Source of the DNA: Ruania albidiflava DSM 18029
Lineage (GTDB): Bacteria > Actinomycetota > Actinomycetes > Actinomycetales > Beutenbergiaceae
DNA length: 64,000 nucleotides
Reading direction: 5' to 3'
Assembly: GCF_000421225.1 (NCBI RefSeq)
Contig: NZ_ATWL01000002.1
Location: forward strand, 1-64,000
Part shown: positions 34,731 through 42,751 of the stretch, one piece after another
Layout: each line of letters opens with the position of its first letter
Numbering within the stretch: position 1 is the first letter of the stretch
Program-made: the position numbers and the translations under genes
Notes under the pieces: model-generated
Seen by the model: only the letters and a program-made list of their open reading frames with translations
Databases searched by the model: none
Told to the model about the DNA's origin: nothing

Positions 34731-36788
34731 ATGAAGAGCGCCGAGCACCAGGGCCGCTCCGGGCACGCCGGCCACGGGGCCGGGCACGCCGGCCACGATG
34801 CGCACCACGGCCACGCCGGGCACGGGGACCACGTTGCGCAGTTCCGGCGGCTGTTCTGGATCATGCTCGCCCTCGCTGCCCCCACCGTGGCGCTGAGCCC
34901 GATGTTCGCCGACCTGCTCGGCTACACCCCACCAGAGGGCACCGCCTGGATCCCCGCGGTCCTCGGCACGATCATCTACGCCTGGGGCGGGCGCCCGTTC
35001 CTCACCGGCGCGGTCAGCGAGCTGCGCGGCAAGGCGCCCGGGATGATGCTGCTGATCGGTACCGCGATCACCGTCGCCTTCGGTTCCTCCCTGGCCGCCA
35101 CGTTCGGCCTGCTCGCCCACGACCTGGAGTTCTGGTGGGAGCTGGCGCTGCTGGTGGTGATCATGCTCCTCGGCCACTGGATCGAGATGGGTTCGCTGGC
35201 GCGCACCTCCTCGGCGCTGGACTCGTTGGCCGAGCTGCTCCCCGACGAGGCGGAACGGCTGGAGACCGACGGACGCACCGCCGTCGTACCGGTCGCCGAG
35301 CTGACCACCGACGACCTGGTGATCGTGCGCCCGGGCGGGCGCATCCCCGCCGACGGCCAGGTCACCGAGGGCCGGGCGCACGTGGACGAGTCGATGATCA
35401 CCGGTGAGTCCACCCCGGTGGCCCGAGAACCCGGGGACGTAGTGGTCGCCGGCACCGTGGCCACCGACTCCGCGCTGCGCGTGCAGATCACCGCAGTGGG
35501 GGAGAGCACCGCCCTGGCCGGCATCCAGCGGATGGTCACCGAGGCGCAGTCCTCCGCCACGAAGGTGCAGCGGCTGGCCGACCGGGCCGCTGGCTGGCTG
35601 TTCTACTTCGCGTTCGGTGCCGCCATCCTCACCGCGATCGTCTGGCTCGTCGTGGGTACTCCCGCCGATGCGCTCACCCGGGTGATCACCGTGCTGGTGA
35701 TTGCCTGTCCGCACGCTCTGGGCCTGGCCATCCCGCTGGTGGTCTCCATCTCCACCGAGCGGGCTGCCAAGGCCGGTGTACTGATCAAGGACCGGCTCGC
35801 GCTGGAGCGCTCCCGGACCGTCAGCGCAGTGCTGTTCGACAAGACGGGCACGCTCACCACCGGTGCGCCCGTCCTGACCGACAGCACGACGGCGGAGCAC
35901 GCCGCTGGTCTGGTCAGCTCCGCCGACGAGATGCTCGCCTGGGCGGCCGCGGCCGAGTCGGACAGCGAGCACCCGCTGGCGCGGGCCATCGTGGCGGCTG
36001 CGGCCGAGCGTGGGCTGCAGCTGCCCGAGGTGAGCGACTTCCAGGCGTTGACCGCTAGCGGTGTGACCGCCCAGATCGAGGGGCACGAGGTCAAGGTCGG
36101 CGGGCCGCACATGGTCGGCGAGCTGGGGCTGGAGCCGCTGGCCGAGACCGCGCCCTGGGGTGAGCGCGGGCGAACGGTGCTGCACGTGCTCGTCGACGGT
36201 GAGATCGTGGGCGCCCTCGGCCTGGCCGACGAGGTCCGCACGGAGTCGCGGCAGGCGGTCGAGGAGCTGCATGACCGGAACCTCCAGGTGGTGATGATCA
36301 CCGGCGACGCCGAGCCGGTCGCCCGCGCAGTGGCTCAGGACCTGGGCATCGATGCGGTGTTCGCCCAGGTGCGCCCGGAGAACAAGAGCGCGAAGGTGGC
36401 CGAGCTGCAGCAGCAGGGGCACGTGGTGGCGATGGTCGGCGACGGTGTGAACGACGCTCCCGCGCTCGCGCAGGCAGACGTGGGCATCGCGATCGGCGCC
36501 GGCACCGACGTGGCCGCCGCGTCTGCCGGAGTGATCCTGGCTGGCAACGACCCGCGTAGCGTGCTGTCCGTGCTGCACCTGTCCACTGCCGCCTACCGGA
36601 CGATGCAGCAGAACCTGTGGTGGGCCTCGGGCTACAACCTGGTGGCCGTGCCGCTGGCCGCCGGTGTGCTCGCACCGGTCGGGTTCGTGATGCCGATGGC
36701 CGTCGGCGCGCTGCTGATGAGCGCCTCCACGGTGGTGGTGGCGCTGAACGCGCTGCGGCTGCGCCGCCTGGACCTGCACCCGGCCTGA
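34731..36788 (+). CDS. CopB-type (P1B-3) heavy-metal-translocating P-type ATPase
   Basis: 685 residues. The N-terminal 35 residues are His-rich with repeated GHAGH units and no cysteine HMA domain. The metal-transporting helix has CPH instead of CPC (VIACPHALGLAIPLV, Cys at residue 326), the mark of the P1B-3 class linked to copper/silver efflux. DKTGTLTTG (Asp near 370) is the phosphorylation site, with TGES in the actuator domain and GDGVNDAPAL in the hinge. GAAGAGGAGAG precedes the ATG. A CsoR-like box upstream supports copper induction. It is distinct from the CPC-type ATPase at 60.9 kb. Confidence 0.92.
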   Translation: MKSAEHQGRSGHAGHGAGHAGHDAHHGHAGHGDHVAQFRRLFWIMLALAAPTVALSPMFADLLGYTPPEGTAWIPAVLGTIIYAWGGRPFLTGAVSELRGKAPGMMLLIGTAITVAFGSSLAATFGLLAHDLEFWWELALLVVIMLLGHWIEMGSLARTSSALDSLAELLPDEAERLETDGRTAVVPVAELTTDDLVIVRPGGRIPADGQVTEGRAHVDESMITGESTPVAREPGDVVVAGTVATDSALRVQITAVGESTALAGIQRMVTEAQSSATKVQRLADRAAGWLFYFAFGAAILTAIVWLVVGTPADALTRVITVLVIACPHALGLAIPLVVSISTERAAKAGVLIKDRLALERSRTVSAVLFDKTGTLTTGAPVLTDSTTAEHAAGLVSSADEMLAWAAAAESDSEHPLARAIVAAAAERGLQLPEVSDFQALTASGVTAQIEGHEVKVGGPHMVGELGLEPLAETAPWGERGRTVLHVLVDGEIVGALGLADEVRTESRQAVEELHDRNLQVVMITGDAEPVARAVAQDLGIDAVFAQVRPENKSAKVAELQQQGHVVAMVGDGVNDAPALAQADVGIAIGAGTDVAAASAGVILAGNDPRSVLSVLHLSTAAYRTMQQNLWWASGYNLVAVPLAAGVLAPVGFVMPMAVGALLMSASTVVVALNALRLRRLDLHPA

Positions 36789-36802
36789 CCCGGCCCAGAA
36801 AG

Positions 36803-36857
36803 CGAAGTTGCTCGTCGATCTGGTCACGAATCGTGACCAGATCGACGAGCAACTTCG
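36803..36857. terminator. Perfect hairpin between convergent genes, copy 2 of a repeat family
   Basis: A 27-bp perfect inverted repeat (arms 36803-36829 and 36831-36857 around one base; the effective loop is about 5 nt). Its middle 16 bp TTGCTCGTCGATCTGG are identical to the hairpin at 14307-14351, while the inner stem differs with matching changes on both arms. It lies between the metal ATPase gene and the convergent ehuA. Confidence 0.75.
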
Positions 36858-36913
36858 TCCGGATGGGCGGCAGGGCGCTCTGGGTGGCCGTAGGGCGCGC
36901 GGAGCGCTGGCCC

Positions 36914-37726
36914 TCAGAGGACTGCCCGGAGGAACTCCTTGGTGCGCTCGTTCGACGGGTTGGAGAACATCACGTCCGGCTTGGCGTCCTCGATGATCTT
37001 CCCGCCGTCGAACATCAGCACCCGGTCGGAGACGTCCTGGGCGAACTGCATCTCGTGGGTGACGATCAGCATGGTGATGTCCGTGGTCGCGGCCAGGTCC
37101 CGGAGCACGTTCAGCACGTCACCGACCAGCTCGGGGTCCAGCGCGGAGGTCACCTCGTCGAGCAGGATGATCTCCGGGTCCATCGCCAGGGCGCGGGCGA
37201 TAGCCACCCGCTGCTGCTGACCACCGGAGAGCTGGGTGGGGTGCGCATCGCCGCGATCCCCCAGGCCCACCTGGTCGAGCAGCTGCTGGGCGCGGCCGCG
37301 GGCCTCCTCCTTGGACTTGCCGAGCACGTGGATCGGTGCCTCGATGATGTTCTCCATCACCGACATGTTCGGGAACAGGTTGAACTGCTGGAACACCATC
37401 CCGATCCGCTTGCGGGTCTGGGCGACCTGCTTGGCCCGGAGCTCGACCCGCTTGCCGTTCTCCTTCTTGTGCGTGAGCGGCTCACCGTCCACGTAGATGT
37501 AGCCGCCGGTGAGGTGCTCGAGGGTCATCAGCAGCCGCAGGATGGTGGTCTTGCCGGAGCCGGACGGGCCGATCAGCGTGACCCGCTCACCCTTGCCCAC
37601 GTGGAAGTTGAGCTCGTTCAGCACCGTGTGGTCGCCGAACCGCTTCACCACGCCCTCGAAGATGATGCCCGGCGACGCCTCGGACTGCTGCGCCGCTGAT
37701 GCCTGGGTGGTCTCGTCAGTACTCAA
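36914..37726 (-). CDS. ehuA: Ectoine/amino-acid-type ABC transporter ATP-binding protein
   Basis: 270 residues. Walker A LIGPSGSGKTTILRLL, Q-loop GMVFQQFNLFPNMSVMENI, signature [20 protein letters not shown] and Walker B IILLDEVTSALDPELVGDVL, all close to the polar-amino-acid/EhuA class. The insert EPLTHKKENGKRVELRAKQV is typical of EhuA-like ATPases. Last gene of the operon; it overlaps the preceding permease gene by 11 bp. Confidence 0.8.
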   Translation of the reverse strand: MSTDETTQASAAQQSEASPGIIFEGVVKRFGDHTVLNELNFHVGKGERVTLIGPSGSGKTTILRLLMTLEHLTGGYIYVDGEPLTHKKENGKRVELRAKQVAQTRKRIGMVFQQFNLFPNMSVMENIIEAPIHVLGKSKEEARGRAQQLLDQVGLGDRGDAHPTQLSGGQQQRVAIARALAMDPEIILLDEVTSALDPELVGDVLNVLRDLAATTDITMLIVTHEMQFAQDVSDRVLMFDGGKIIEDAKPDVMFSNPSNERTKEFLRAVL

Positions 37727-38378
37727 GTTTCTTCTCCAACTTTCGCATCAGGACAGCAGTCGGGTAGCTGGCGGCCAGGAAGATCAGGCCGGCGATCGTG
37801 AACGATTCGATGTAGCTGAACTTCATCCCGCCGAACTCCCGCGCACGGGTGACCATCTCCGCGACGTGGATGAAGATCAGGTACGGGGTGTCCTTGAACA
37901 TCGCGATCGTCCAGTTGCCCAGCGAGGGCAACGTGTTGCGGATCGCCTGCGGCAGGATCACCGCACGCCAGGTGCGCGTGGCCGGAAGGCTCAGCGCTGT
38001 GGCCGCCTCCCACTGCCCAGAACGGATGGACTCGATCCCGGCCCGGTAGGACTCCGCCATGTAGGTGGAGTAGTGCACCCCGAAGACGATCACCCCGATG
38101 ATCAGTGCGTCCACGCGTGGGCGGAACACGACCACGCCGTAGAACACGAAAAGGAGCTGCACCGGGATCGGCGTCATCCGGACGAAGTCCAGGAAGAGGC
38201 GCAGCGGCCAGCCCAACCACGCGGGGAGCTGGCGCAGCCCGATCGCCCAGACGAGGCCGAGGATGATCGAGAGGAGCGAGGCCACGACGGTCACGAGCAG
38301 GGTGACCTTGAGGAAGGCCACCAGCAGCTGCGGGAATGCCTCGACGGCCAGGTTCCAGTCGAAGATCGCTGCCAACAT
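37716..38378 (-). CDS. ehuD: Ectoine/amino-acid-type ABC transporter permease (EhuD-like)
   Basis: 220 residues, about five membrane helices of the His/Glu/Gln permease family. Family motifs are RMTPIPVQLLFVFYG and the coupling segment YRAGIESIRSGQWEAATALSLP, then ILPQAIRNTLPSLGNW. It begins 1 bp after the other permease gene, and would pair with it as a heterodimer. Confidence 0.8.
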   Translation of the reverse strand: MLAAIFDWNLAVEAFPQLLVAFLKVTLLVTVVASLLSIILGLVWAIGLRQLPAWLGWPLRLFLDFVRMTPIPVQLLFVFYGVVVFRPRVDALIIGVIVFGVHYSTYMAESYRAGIESIRSGQWEAATALSLPATRTWRAVILPQAIRNTLPSLGNWTIAMFKDTPYLIFIHVAEMVTRAREFGGMKFSYIESFTIAGLIFLAASYPTAVLMRKLEKKLEY

Positions 38379-38379
38379 G

Positions 38380-39093
38380 TCAGGCCACCGCCTCTGCTGT
38401 TGCCTTGGTGGTGCTCGCTGCCTTGACCCACAGCCCGAGGCGGTGCTGGGCGCGGCGCTCCATCCACCGGAAGAGTGTGGAGACGATCAGGGCGATCACG
38501 AGGTAGATGAGCAGCGCGGCGCCGAAGGCTGCCCAGACGCCGTTGGTGATCCGCGCCTGGTTCGCCTCGAACGTGATGTCGTTCAGCAGCACCAGACCAA
38601 CTGCTGCGGTGCCCTTGACCAGCATCACAGCGAGGTTGTTGAACCCGGGCAGCATCAGCGCCCAGGCCTGCGGCCAGATGATCCGCCGCATCTTGGTCAG
38701 CCAGGGCATGGAGAGCGCTGTCGTGGTCTCCCACTGCCCCTTGGGCACGGCGTTCAACGAGCCCCGCACGACCTCGGCACCGTAGGCGCCGTAGTTGAGG
38801 CCCAGGGCCACGATCGCGGACCAGAGGCTGCCGAGGTCCACGGCGAACAGCTGGGGGAACACGTAGAAGATCCAGAACAGCTGCACGATCAGCGAGGTGC
38901 CGCGGAAGATCTCCACGACGATCCGCGCCAGGGTTGCCAACCACTTCGGCCCCTGGTGCATGGCCACGCCCAGGAGCACAGCGACGATGAGCATCAGCAC
39001 GGCACCGCCGAGGAAGGAGTACACCGTGGCCGACAGGCCCTCGGAGATCAACCTCGGCAGTACCGTGCTGAAGTCAGAGAAGAACTCCGTCAC
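38380..39093 (-). CDS. ehuC: Ectoine/amino-acid-type ABC transporter permease (EhuC-like)
   Basis: 237 residues. Motifs are VEIFRGTSLIVQLFWIFYVF, the coupling segment GSLNAVPKGQWETTTALSMP and IIWPQAWALMLPGFNNLAVM. A basic C-terminal tail follows the last helix. It starts 15 bp after the binding protein gene in the same operon. Confidence 0.8.
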   Translation of the reverse strand: MTEFFSDFSTVLPRLISEGLSATVYSFLGGAVLMLIVAVLLGVAMHQGPKWLATLARIVVEIFRGTSLIVQLFWIFYVFPQLFAVDLGSLWSAIVALGLNYGAYGAEVVRGSLNAVPKGQWETTTALSMPWLTKMRRIIWPQAWALMLPGFNNLAVMLVKGTAAVGLVLLNDITFEANQARITNGVWAAFGAALLIYLVIALIVSTLFRWMERRAQHRLGLWVKAASTTKATAEAVA

Positions 39094-39108
39094 GAGACTG
39101 AGCCCTCG

Positions 39109-40044
39109 TTACTTGGATTCTTGGATCTCGGCGGCTTCCTGCAGGTCCTCGTCGGTGCCCTCGCAGAACATCTCCGTGGTCAGGCCCTCAGCAGGACGCT
39201 CGGCCTCGGTGAAGCCGAACTCACCGACAACCTCCTCGAAGCGCTCCGGGTCGCTGACGATCGCATCGAGCTGCTCGTTGTAGGCCTCGAGCAGATCGGT
39301 GTTCTCGTCGCGGAAGACAGTGGCGCCCGCACTGACCTGCGGCACACCGTCGATCTCGGCGACGAAGGCTTCAGTGACCTCCACACCAGAGTCGGGGTTG
39401 TCCTCGGCCATGGACCGCAGCGAGATCGCGGTGAGCGCGAACGCGTCCACACGGCCGCTGGAGACGGCGGCCATACCGTCCTGCGAGCTCTGCACGACCT
39501 CCGGGTTGTCGATCCCGAGGTCGTCGGCGTAGCCCTGCTCGATCGTGCCGGACTGCACGGCCAGCTGGGCGTCGGAGTCGATCACGCTCTGCAGGTCAGA
39601 CAGGCCCATCGGGTTGCCCTCCGGCACCATCAGCCCGGTGGTGTACATCAGGGCGGGGTCCGAGAACGAGGCCTGCGCGCACCGGTCCGGCAGGATCGAC
39701 ATCCCTGCGGAGACCGAGTCGTACTCGCCCTTGTTCAGGCCGGGGATGAGAGCGTCCCAGTCCACGTACTGGCCCTCGACGTTGTCGATGCCCATGGCGG
39801 CGTAGATCTCCCGGTCCAGCGCGATCGTCGCACCGGTGAGCTCACCGTCCTCCGTCTCCCAGCTGTAGGGGATCTCACCAGCGAAGGCGACGGTGATGCT
39901 GCCCTGCTCCTGGAGCTGCTCCAGGAGGTTGCCGTCGCCATCGCCTCCGGCTTCCTGTGCGGCGCCACAGGCAGCGAGACCGAGCGCGACCGCTGCCGCC
40001 GTGGCCGTTACCCCGGCGGTCCGCCGAATCGAATTTGCCATCAT
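39109..40044 (-). CDS. ehuB: Ectoine/amino-acid-type ABC transporter substrate-binding lipoprotein (EhuB-like)
   Basis: 311 residues. Lipoprotein signal with lipobox ALGLAACGAA. The family-3 binding protein core shows VAFAGEIPYSWETEDGELTG, VDWDALIPGLNKGEYDSVSA and SSQDGMAAVSSGRVDAFALT, close to EhuB. The substrate is inferred: ectoine or hydroxyectoine is likely, another zwitterionic solute or amino acid is possible. Two adjacent ATG codons (40044, 40041) follow GAAGGGACC. It is first in the operon ehuB-ehuC-ehuD-ehuA, with a leader of about 130 nt from the promoter at 40182-40210. Confidence 0.75.
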   Translation of the reverse strand: MMANSIRRTAGVTATAAAVALGLAACGAAQEAGGDGDGNLLEQLQEQGSITVAFAGEIPYSWETEDGELTGATIALDREIYAAMGIDNVEGQYVDWDALIPGLNKGEYDSVSAGMSILPDRCAQASFSDPALMYTTGLMVPEGNPMGLSDLQSVIDSDAQLAVQSGTIEQGYADDLGIDNPEVVQSSQDGMAAVSSGRVDAFALTAISLRSMAEDNPDSGVEVTEAFVAEIDGVPQVSAGATVFRDENTDLLEAYNEQLDAIVSDPERFEEVVGEFGFTEAERPAEGLTTEMFCEGTDEDLQEAAEIQESK

Positions 40045-40181
40045 GGTCCCTTCAGTTGGTAGAGGCATCGACCGGCGCGCTCCGCCCAGGAGGAGCAAGT
40101 CCACCAGCTCTGGCGACAGTGCCGCGCAGATGGGCAGGACGTACCGGACGGGCTACCCCGACAGGTCGTTGATGCGTGATC

Positions 40182-40210
40182 ACGCTAGGCAACCTCACCT
40201 AACCGCTCAA
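40182..40210 (-). promoter_or_regulatory. Predicted ehu promoter with a DtxR-like sequence in the spacer
   Basis: Minus strand -35 TTGAGC (40205-40210) and -10 TAGCGT (40182-40187) with a 17-bp spacer. The spacer reads TTAGGTGAGGTTGCCTAG (40185-40202), whose outer half-sites TTAGG and CCTAG resemble an iron-box palindrome. The 420-bp region 40045-40464 otherwise holds a small hairpin at 40265-40284 (AGCCGCA/TGCGGCT) and no gene I can support. Confidence 0.45.
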
Positions 40211-40464
40211 GCGCTAAGAATCGGTATTTTACCCGCGATCGAGTGCCGGTGGGCCAGAATGAAAAGCCGCATATTCCTGCGGCTGGTGGTGGAAGTCTTC
40301 GCGGCGGTCAGGTGCCGCTCGCGGTCCGGAATCGACGTTCGTATCGTTATTGTGATGAAACAATCTCCACAATTCCGTATGGAGTAGATGGGAAGCGCTT
40401 TGCCAACGGTTGACCAACAGGGGGTGATCCGGCGCTGCGCGGTCGAGGATGGCACCATGGAGTC

Positions 40465-41049
40465 ATGGCATCTACGCTCTGGCTCACCGGTGACGCCGCC
40501 GCTGACCGACTTCTCGATCGGGACCCGCTGGCGCTGCTGATCGGCATGCTGCTGGATCAACAGGTGTTGATGGAGGCCGCGTTCGCCGGACCGGCCAAGC
40601 TGACCGAACGGCTGGAGGAGTTCAGCGCGGGCGCGATCGCGGCCATGGATCCGGATGAGTTCGCCCAGGTCTGCGCCACACCGCCGGCGGTGCACCGGTT
40701 CCCGGGCTCGATGGCCGGCCGGATCCAGGCGCTGTGCCAGGTCCTGGTGGACGACTATGACGGCGATGCCGCAGCGCTCTGGACGCGCGGAGAGCCGGAT
40801 GGCAGGGAGATACTGCGCCGGTTGAAGGCGCTGCCGGGGTTCGGCGACCAGAAGGCGAAGATCTTCCTTGCCCTGCTCGGCAAGCAGCGCGGCCTGCAGG
40901 CGCCGGGTTGGCAGGAGGCCGCCGGCGTCTACGGCCAGCCGGACGTGCGGCGCTCGATCGCCGACGTGCGTGACGCTGACTCGCTGCACGAGGTCCGAGA
41001 GACCAAGAAGGCGATGAAGGCTGCCGCCAAGGCCGCCAAGGCTCGCTGA
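40465..41049 (+). CDS. HhH-GPD-type base-excision DNA repair family protein
   Basis: 194 residues. The helix-hairpin-helix is visible as LKALPGFGDQKAKIFLALLGKQ, and the N-terminal MLLDQQVLMEAAFAGP segment resembles the GPD-fold helices of DNA glycosylases. This matches a conserved actinobacterial family of unproven enzymatic function. The C-terminus is Lys/Ala-rich and may help DNA binding. It stands alone; a typical iron-sulfur cluster motif of EndoIII is absent. ATG at 40465. Confidence 0.8.
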   Translation: MASTLWLTGDAAADRLLDRDPLALLIGMLLDQQVLMEAAFAGPAKLTERLEEFSAGAIAAMDPDEFAQVCATPPAVHRFPGSMAGRIQALCQVLVDDYDGDAAALWTRGEPDGREILRRLKALPGFGDQKAKIFLALLGKQRGLQAPGWQEAAGVYGQPDVRRSIADVRDADSLHEVRETKKAMKAAAKAAKAR

Positions 41050-41376
41050 TCCGCGCCCCTGCGCCGCGGTGCCGCAGAGCGCTGCTGCCAGGGCGCCTAC
41101 CCGGGCGCGCTCGCGGCCGCGTCGGTCTACCGGCCGCGGGCTGGGCAGGAGCACCGGGGGTCCGGGGCAGGGTCGGCTGTCGGCGGAATCACACCAGATC
41201 CTTGCGAAACGATTCGACCCCGGCCCCGTCGGCAGAGCACAATAGAGCCTGGGCCGTGCTGCGCTCTCGAAGCGTTCACGCCCCACGCCTGTGGTGCGGC
41301 CAGCACCACCTCCCTGCACTGACCACCTGGCCCACCGTCGTCGGGCCGGACCGCTTGCTGCCCCGGAAGCTTACTG
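41050..41376. other. Intergenic region without recognisable gene
   Basis: 327 bp between the HhH-GPD gene and the Bcr/CflA exporter gene. I see only low-complexity GC-rich sequence and no convincing promoter pair, hairpin or short coding frame. The promoter of the exporter gene presumably lies here. Confidence 0.5.
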
Positions 41377-42705
41377 TTGACCTCGCCTGCGCCCACTGAG
41401 ACCGCCGACTGCCCGACCGTTCCTACCGCCGACGGCGGAGCTGCCCCGGGCAGGTCCGCTCACCTGGACCAGGGGCGGCGGTCGCACACCGGGTCCACCG
41501 CTGCGCCGCGTCGCCGGTCCTCCACGGTCAAGCTGGTGCTGATGCTCGGCGCGATGGCCGCGCTCGGGGCGCTGACCACCGACATGTACCTGCCGTCGCT
41601 GCCGGAAGTGGTCGTGGACCTGGCCGCCGGCGAGGCGTCGGTGCAGTTCACCATCACCGCCACGCTGCTCGGTGGTGCGGTCGGGCAGCTGCTCATCGGC
41701 CCGCTCTCCGACCGGTTCGGCCGCCGTGCCCCGGTGCTGGTCGGGGTGAGTGTGCACGTGGTCGCCTCGCTGCTGTGCCTGTGGGCTCCCTCGGTGGCTC
41801 CGTTGATCGCCCTGCGCATCATCCAGGGCATCGGCAACGCCTCGGCCGCAGTGGTGGCCGTTGCGGTGATCCGGGACCGATTGATCGGTGCCGAGGCCTC
41901 GGCGATGCTCTCCCGGCTGATGCTGGTGATCGGGGTGGCGCCGCTGCTCGCACCGACCATCGGGGGAATGATCGCCTCGGTGTGGCACTGGCGGGCGGTG
42001 TTCGCCGCGCTGGCGCTGTACGGCGCGGTGTTGATCGTGATCGTGTGGAAGTTCCTGCCCGAGTCGCTGCCGGCGGACAAGCGGATCCGGTCCAACCGTG
42101 CCGTGGTCGGCTCCTACCGGGTGCTGCTCAAGGATCCGCAGTTCATCGCCCTCGCGCTGCTGCCCGGACTGGCGATGGCCGCTCTGTTCGCCTACGTCTC
42201 CGGCTCGCCGTTCGTGATCCGGGACGGCTTCGGGCTGTCCGAGCAGGAGTTCGCCATCCTGTTCGCCCTCAACGGGCTCGGCCTGGTGCTCGGCGCCCAG
42301 GTCAACGCTGCGCTGGTGCGCAGGTTCGCCCCGGTGCGCATCATCCGGCTGGCACTGCCCGTCTCCGTGGCCACCGCGGTGGTGCTGCTGGTGATGGCTG
42401 CCACCGGCGTCGGTGGACTGGTCGGGCTGTGCGTGCCACTGTGGCTGATGCTGGCGATCAATTCCCTCATCCCGCCGAACGCCTCGGCGCTCGCGCTCAC
42501 CCGGCACGGTGAACGCGCCGGAGCGGCAGCGGCGCTGATCGGCTGCTGCCAGTCCGGTGTGGCCGGGCTCGTCGCCCCGGTGGTCGGCCTGCTCGGGGCA
42601 GACGCCACCGGGATGGCCGTGGTGATCGTCGGCGCGATGCTCACCGCGCTGGCCGTGCTCGCGCTGGGGACCCCCGCCTACCGCCGCGGCGGGTGGGTGA
42701 TCTGA
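41377..42705 (+). CDS. Bcr/CflA-family multidrug MFS transporter
   Basis: 442 residues, twelve predicted helices. The first helix ends in ALGALTTDMYLPSLPEVV, the Bcr/CflA opening, and the helix 2-3 loop is GPLSDRFGRRAPVLVG. The motif RIIQGIGNASAAVVAVAVIRD marks helix 4-5. Such carriers export chloramphenicol, bicyclomycin or other compounds with proton antiport. The start is uncertain: TTG at 41377 has GGAAG upstream and gives a 45-residue polar N-terminus. It is 46 bp ahead of the aldehyde dehydrogenase gene and may be cotranscribed. Confidence 0.85.
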   Translation: MTSPAPTETADCPTVPTADGGAAPGRSAHLDQGRRSHTGSTAAPRRRSSTVKLVLMLGAMAALGALTTDMYLPSLPEVVVDLAAGEASVQFTITATLLGGAVGQLLIGPLSDRFGRRAPVLVGVSVHVVASLLCLWAPSVAPLIALRIIQGIGNASAAVVAVAVIRDRLIGAEASAMLSRLMLVIGVAPLLAPTIGGMIASVWHWRAVFAALALYGAVLIVIVWKFLPESLPADKRIRSNRAVVGSYRVLLKDPQFIALALLPGLAMAALFAYVSGSPFVIRDGFGLSEQEFAILFALNGLGLVLGAQVNAALVRRFAPVRIIRLALPVSVATAVVLLVMAATGVGGLVGLCVPLWLMLAINSLIPPNASALALTRHGERAGAAAALIGCCQSGVAGLVAPVVGLLGADATGMAVVIVGAMLTALAVLALGTPAYRRGGWVI

Positions 42706-42751
42706 ACTGCGCATGTTGGCGTGAGCGGCGGGGAAGGGGCACAGTGGAGGA

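Noticed and set aside
34614-36827. Long minus-strand frame opposite the CopB-type ATPase gene
   Set aside because: Antisense shadow; the plus-strand gene has all P-type ATPase motifs.
40261-40387. Short plus-strand frame of about 42 codons before the HhH-GPD gene
   Set aside because: No ribosome binding site and no recognisable product; it overlaps a small hairpin in an intergenic region.
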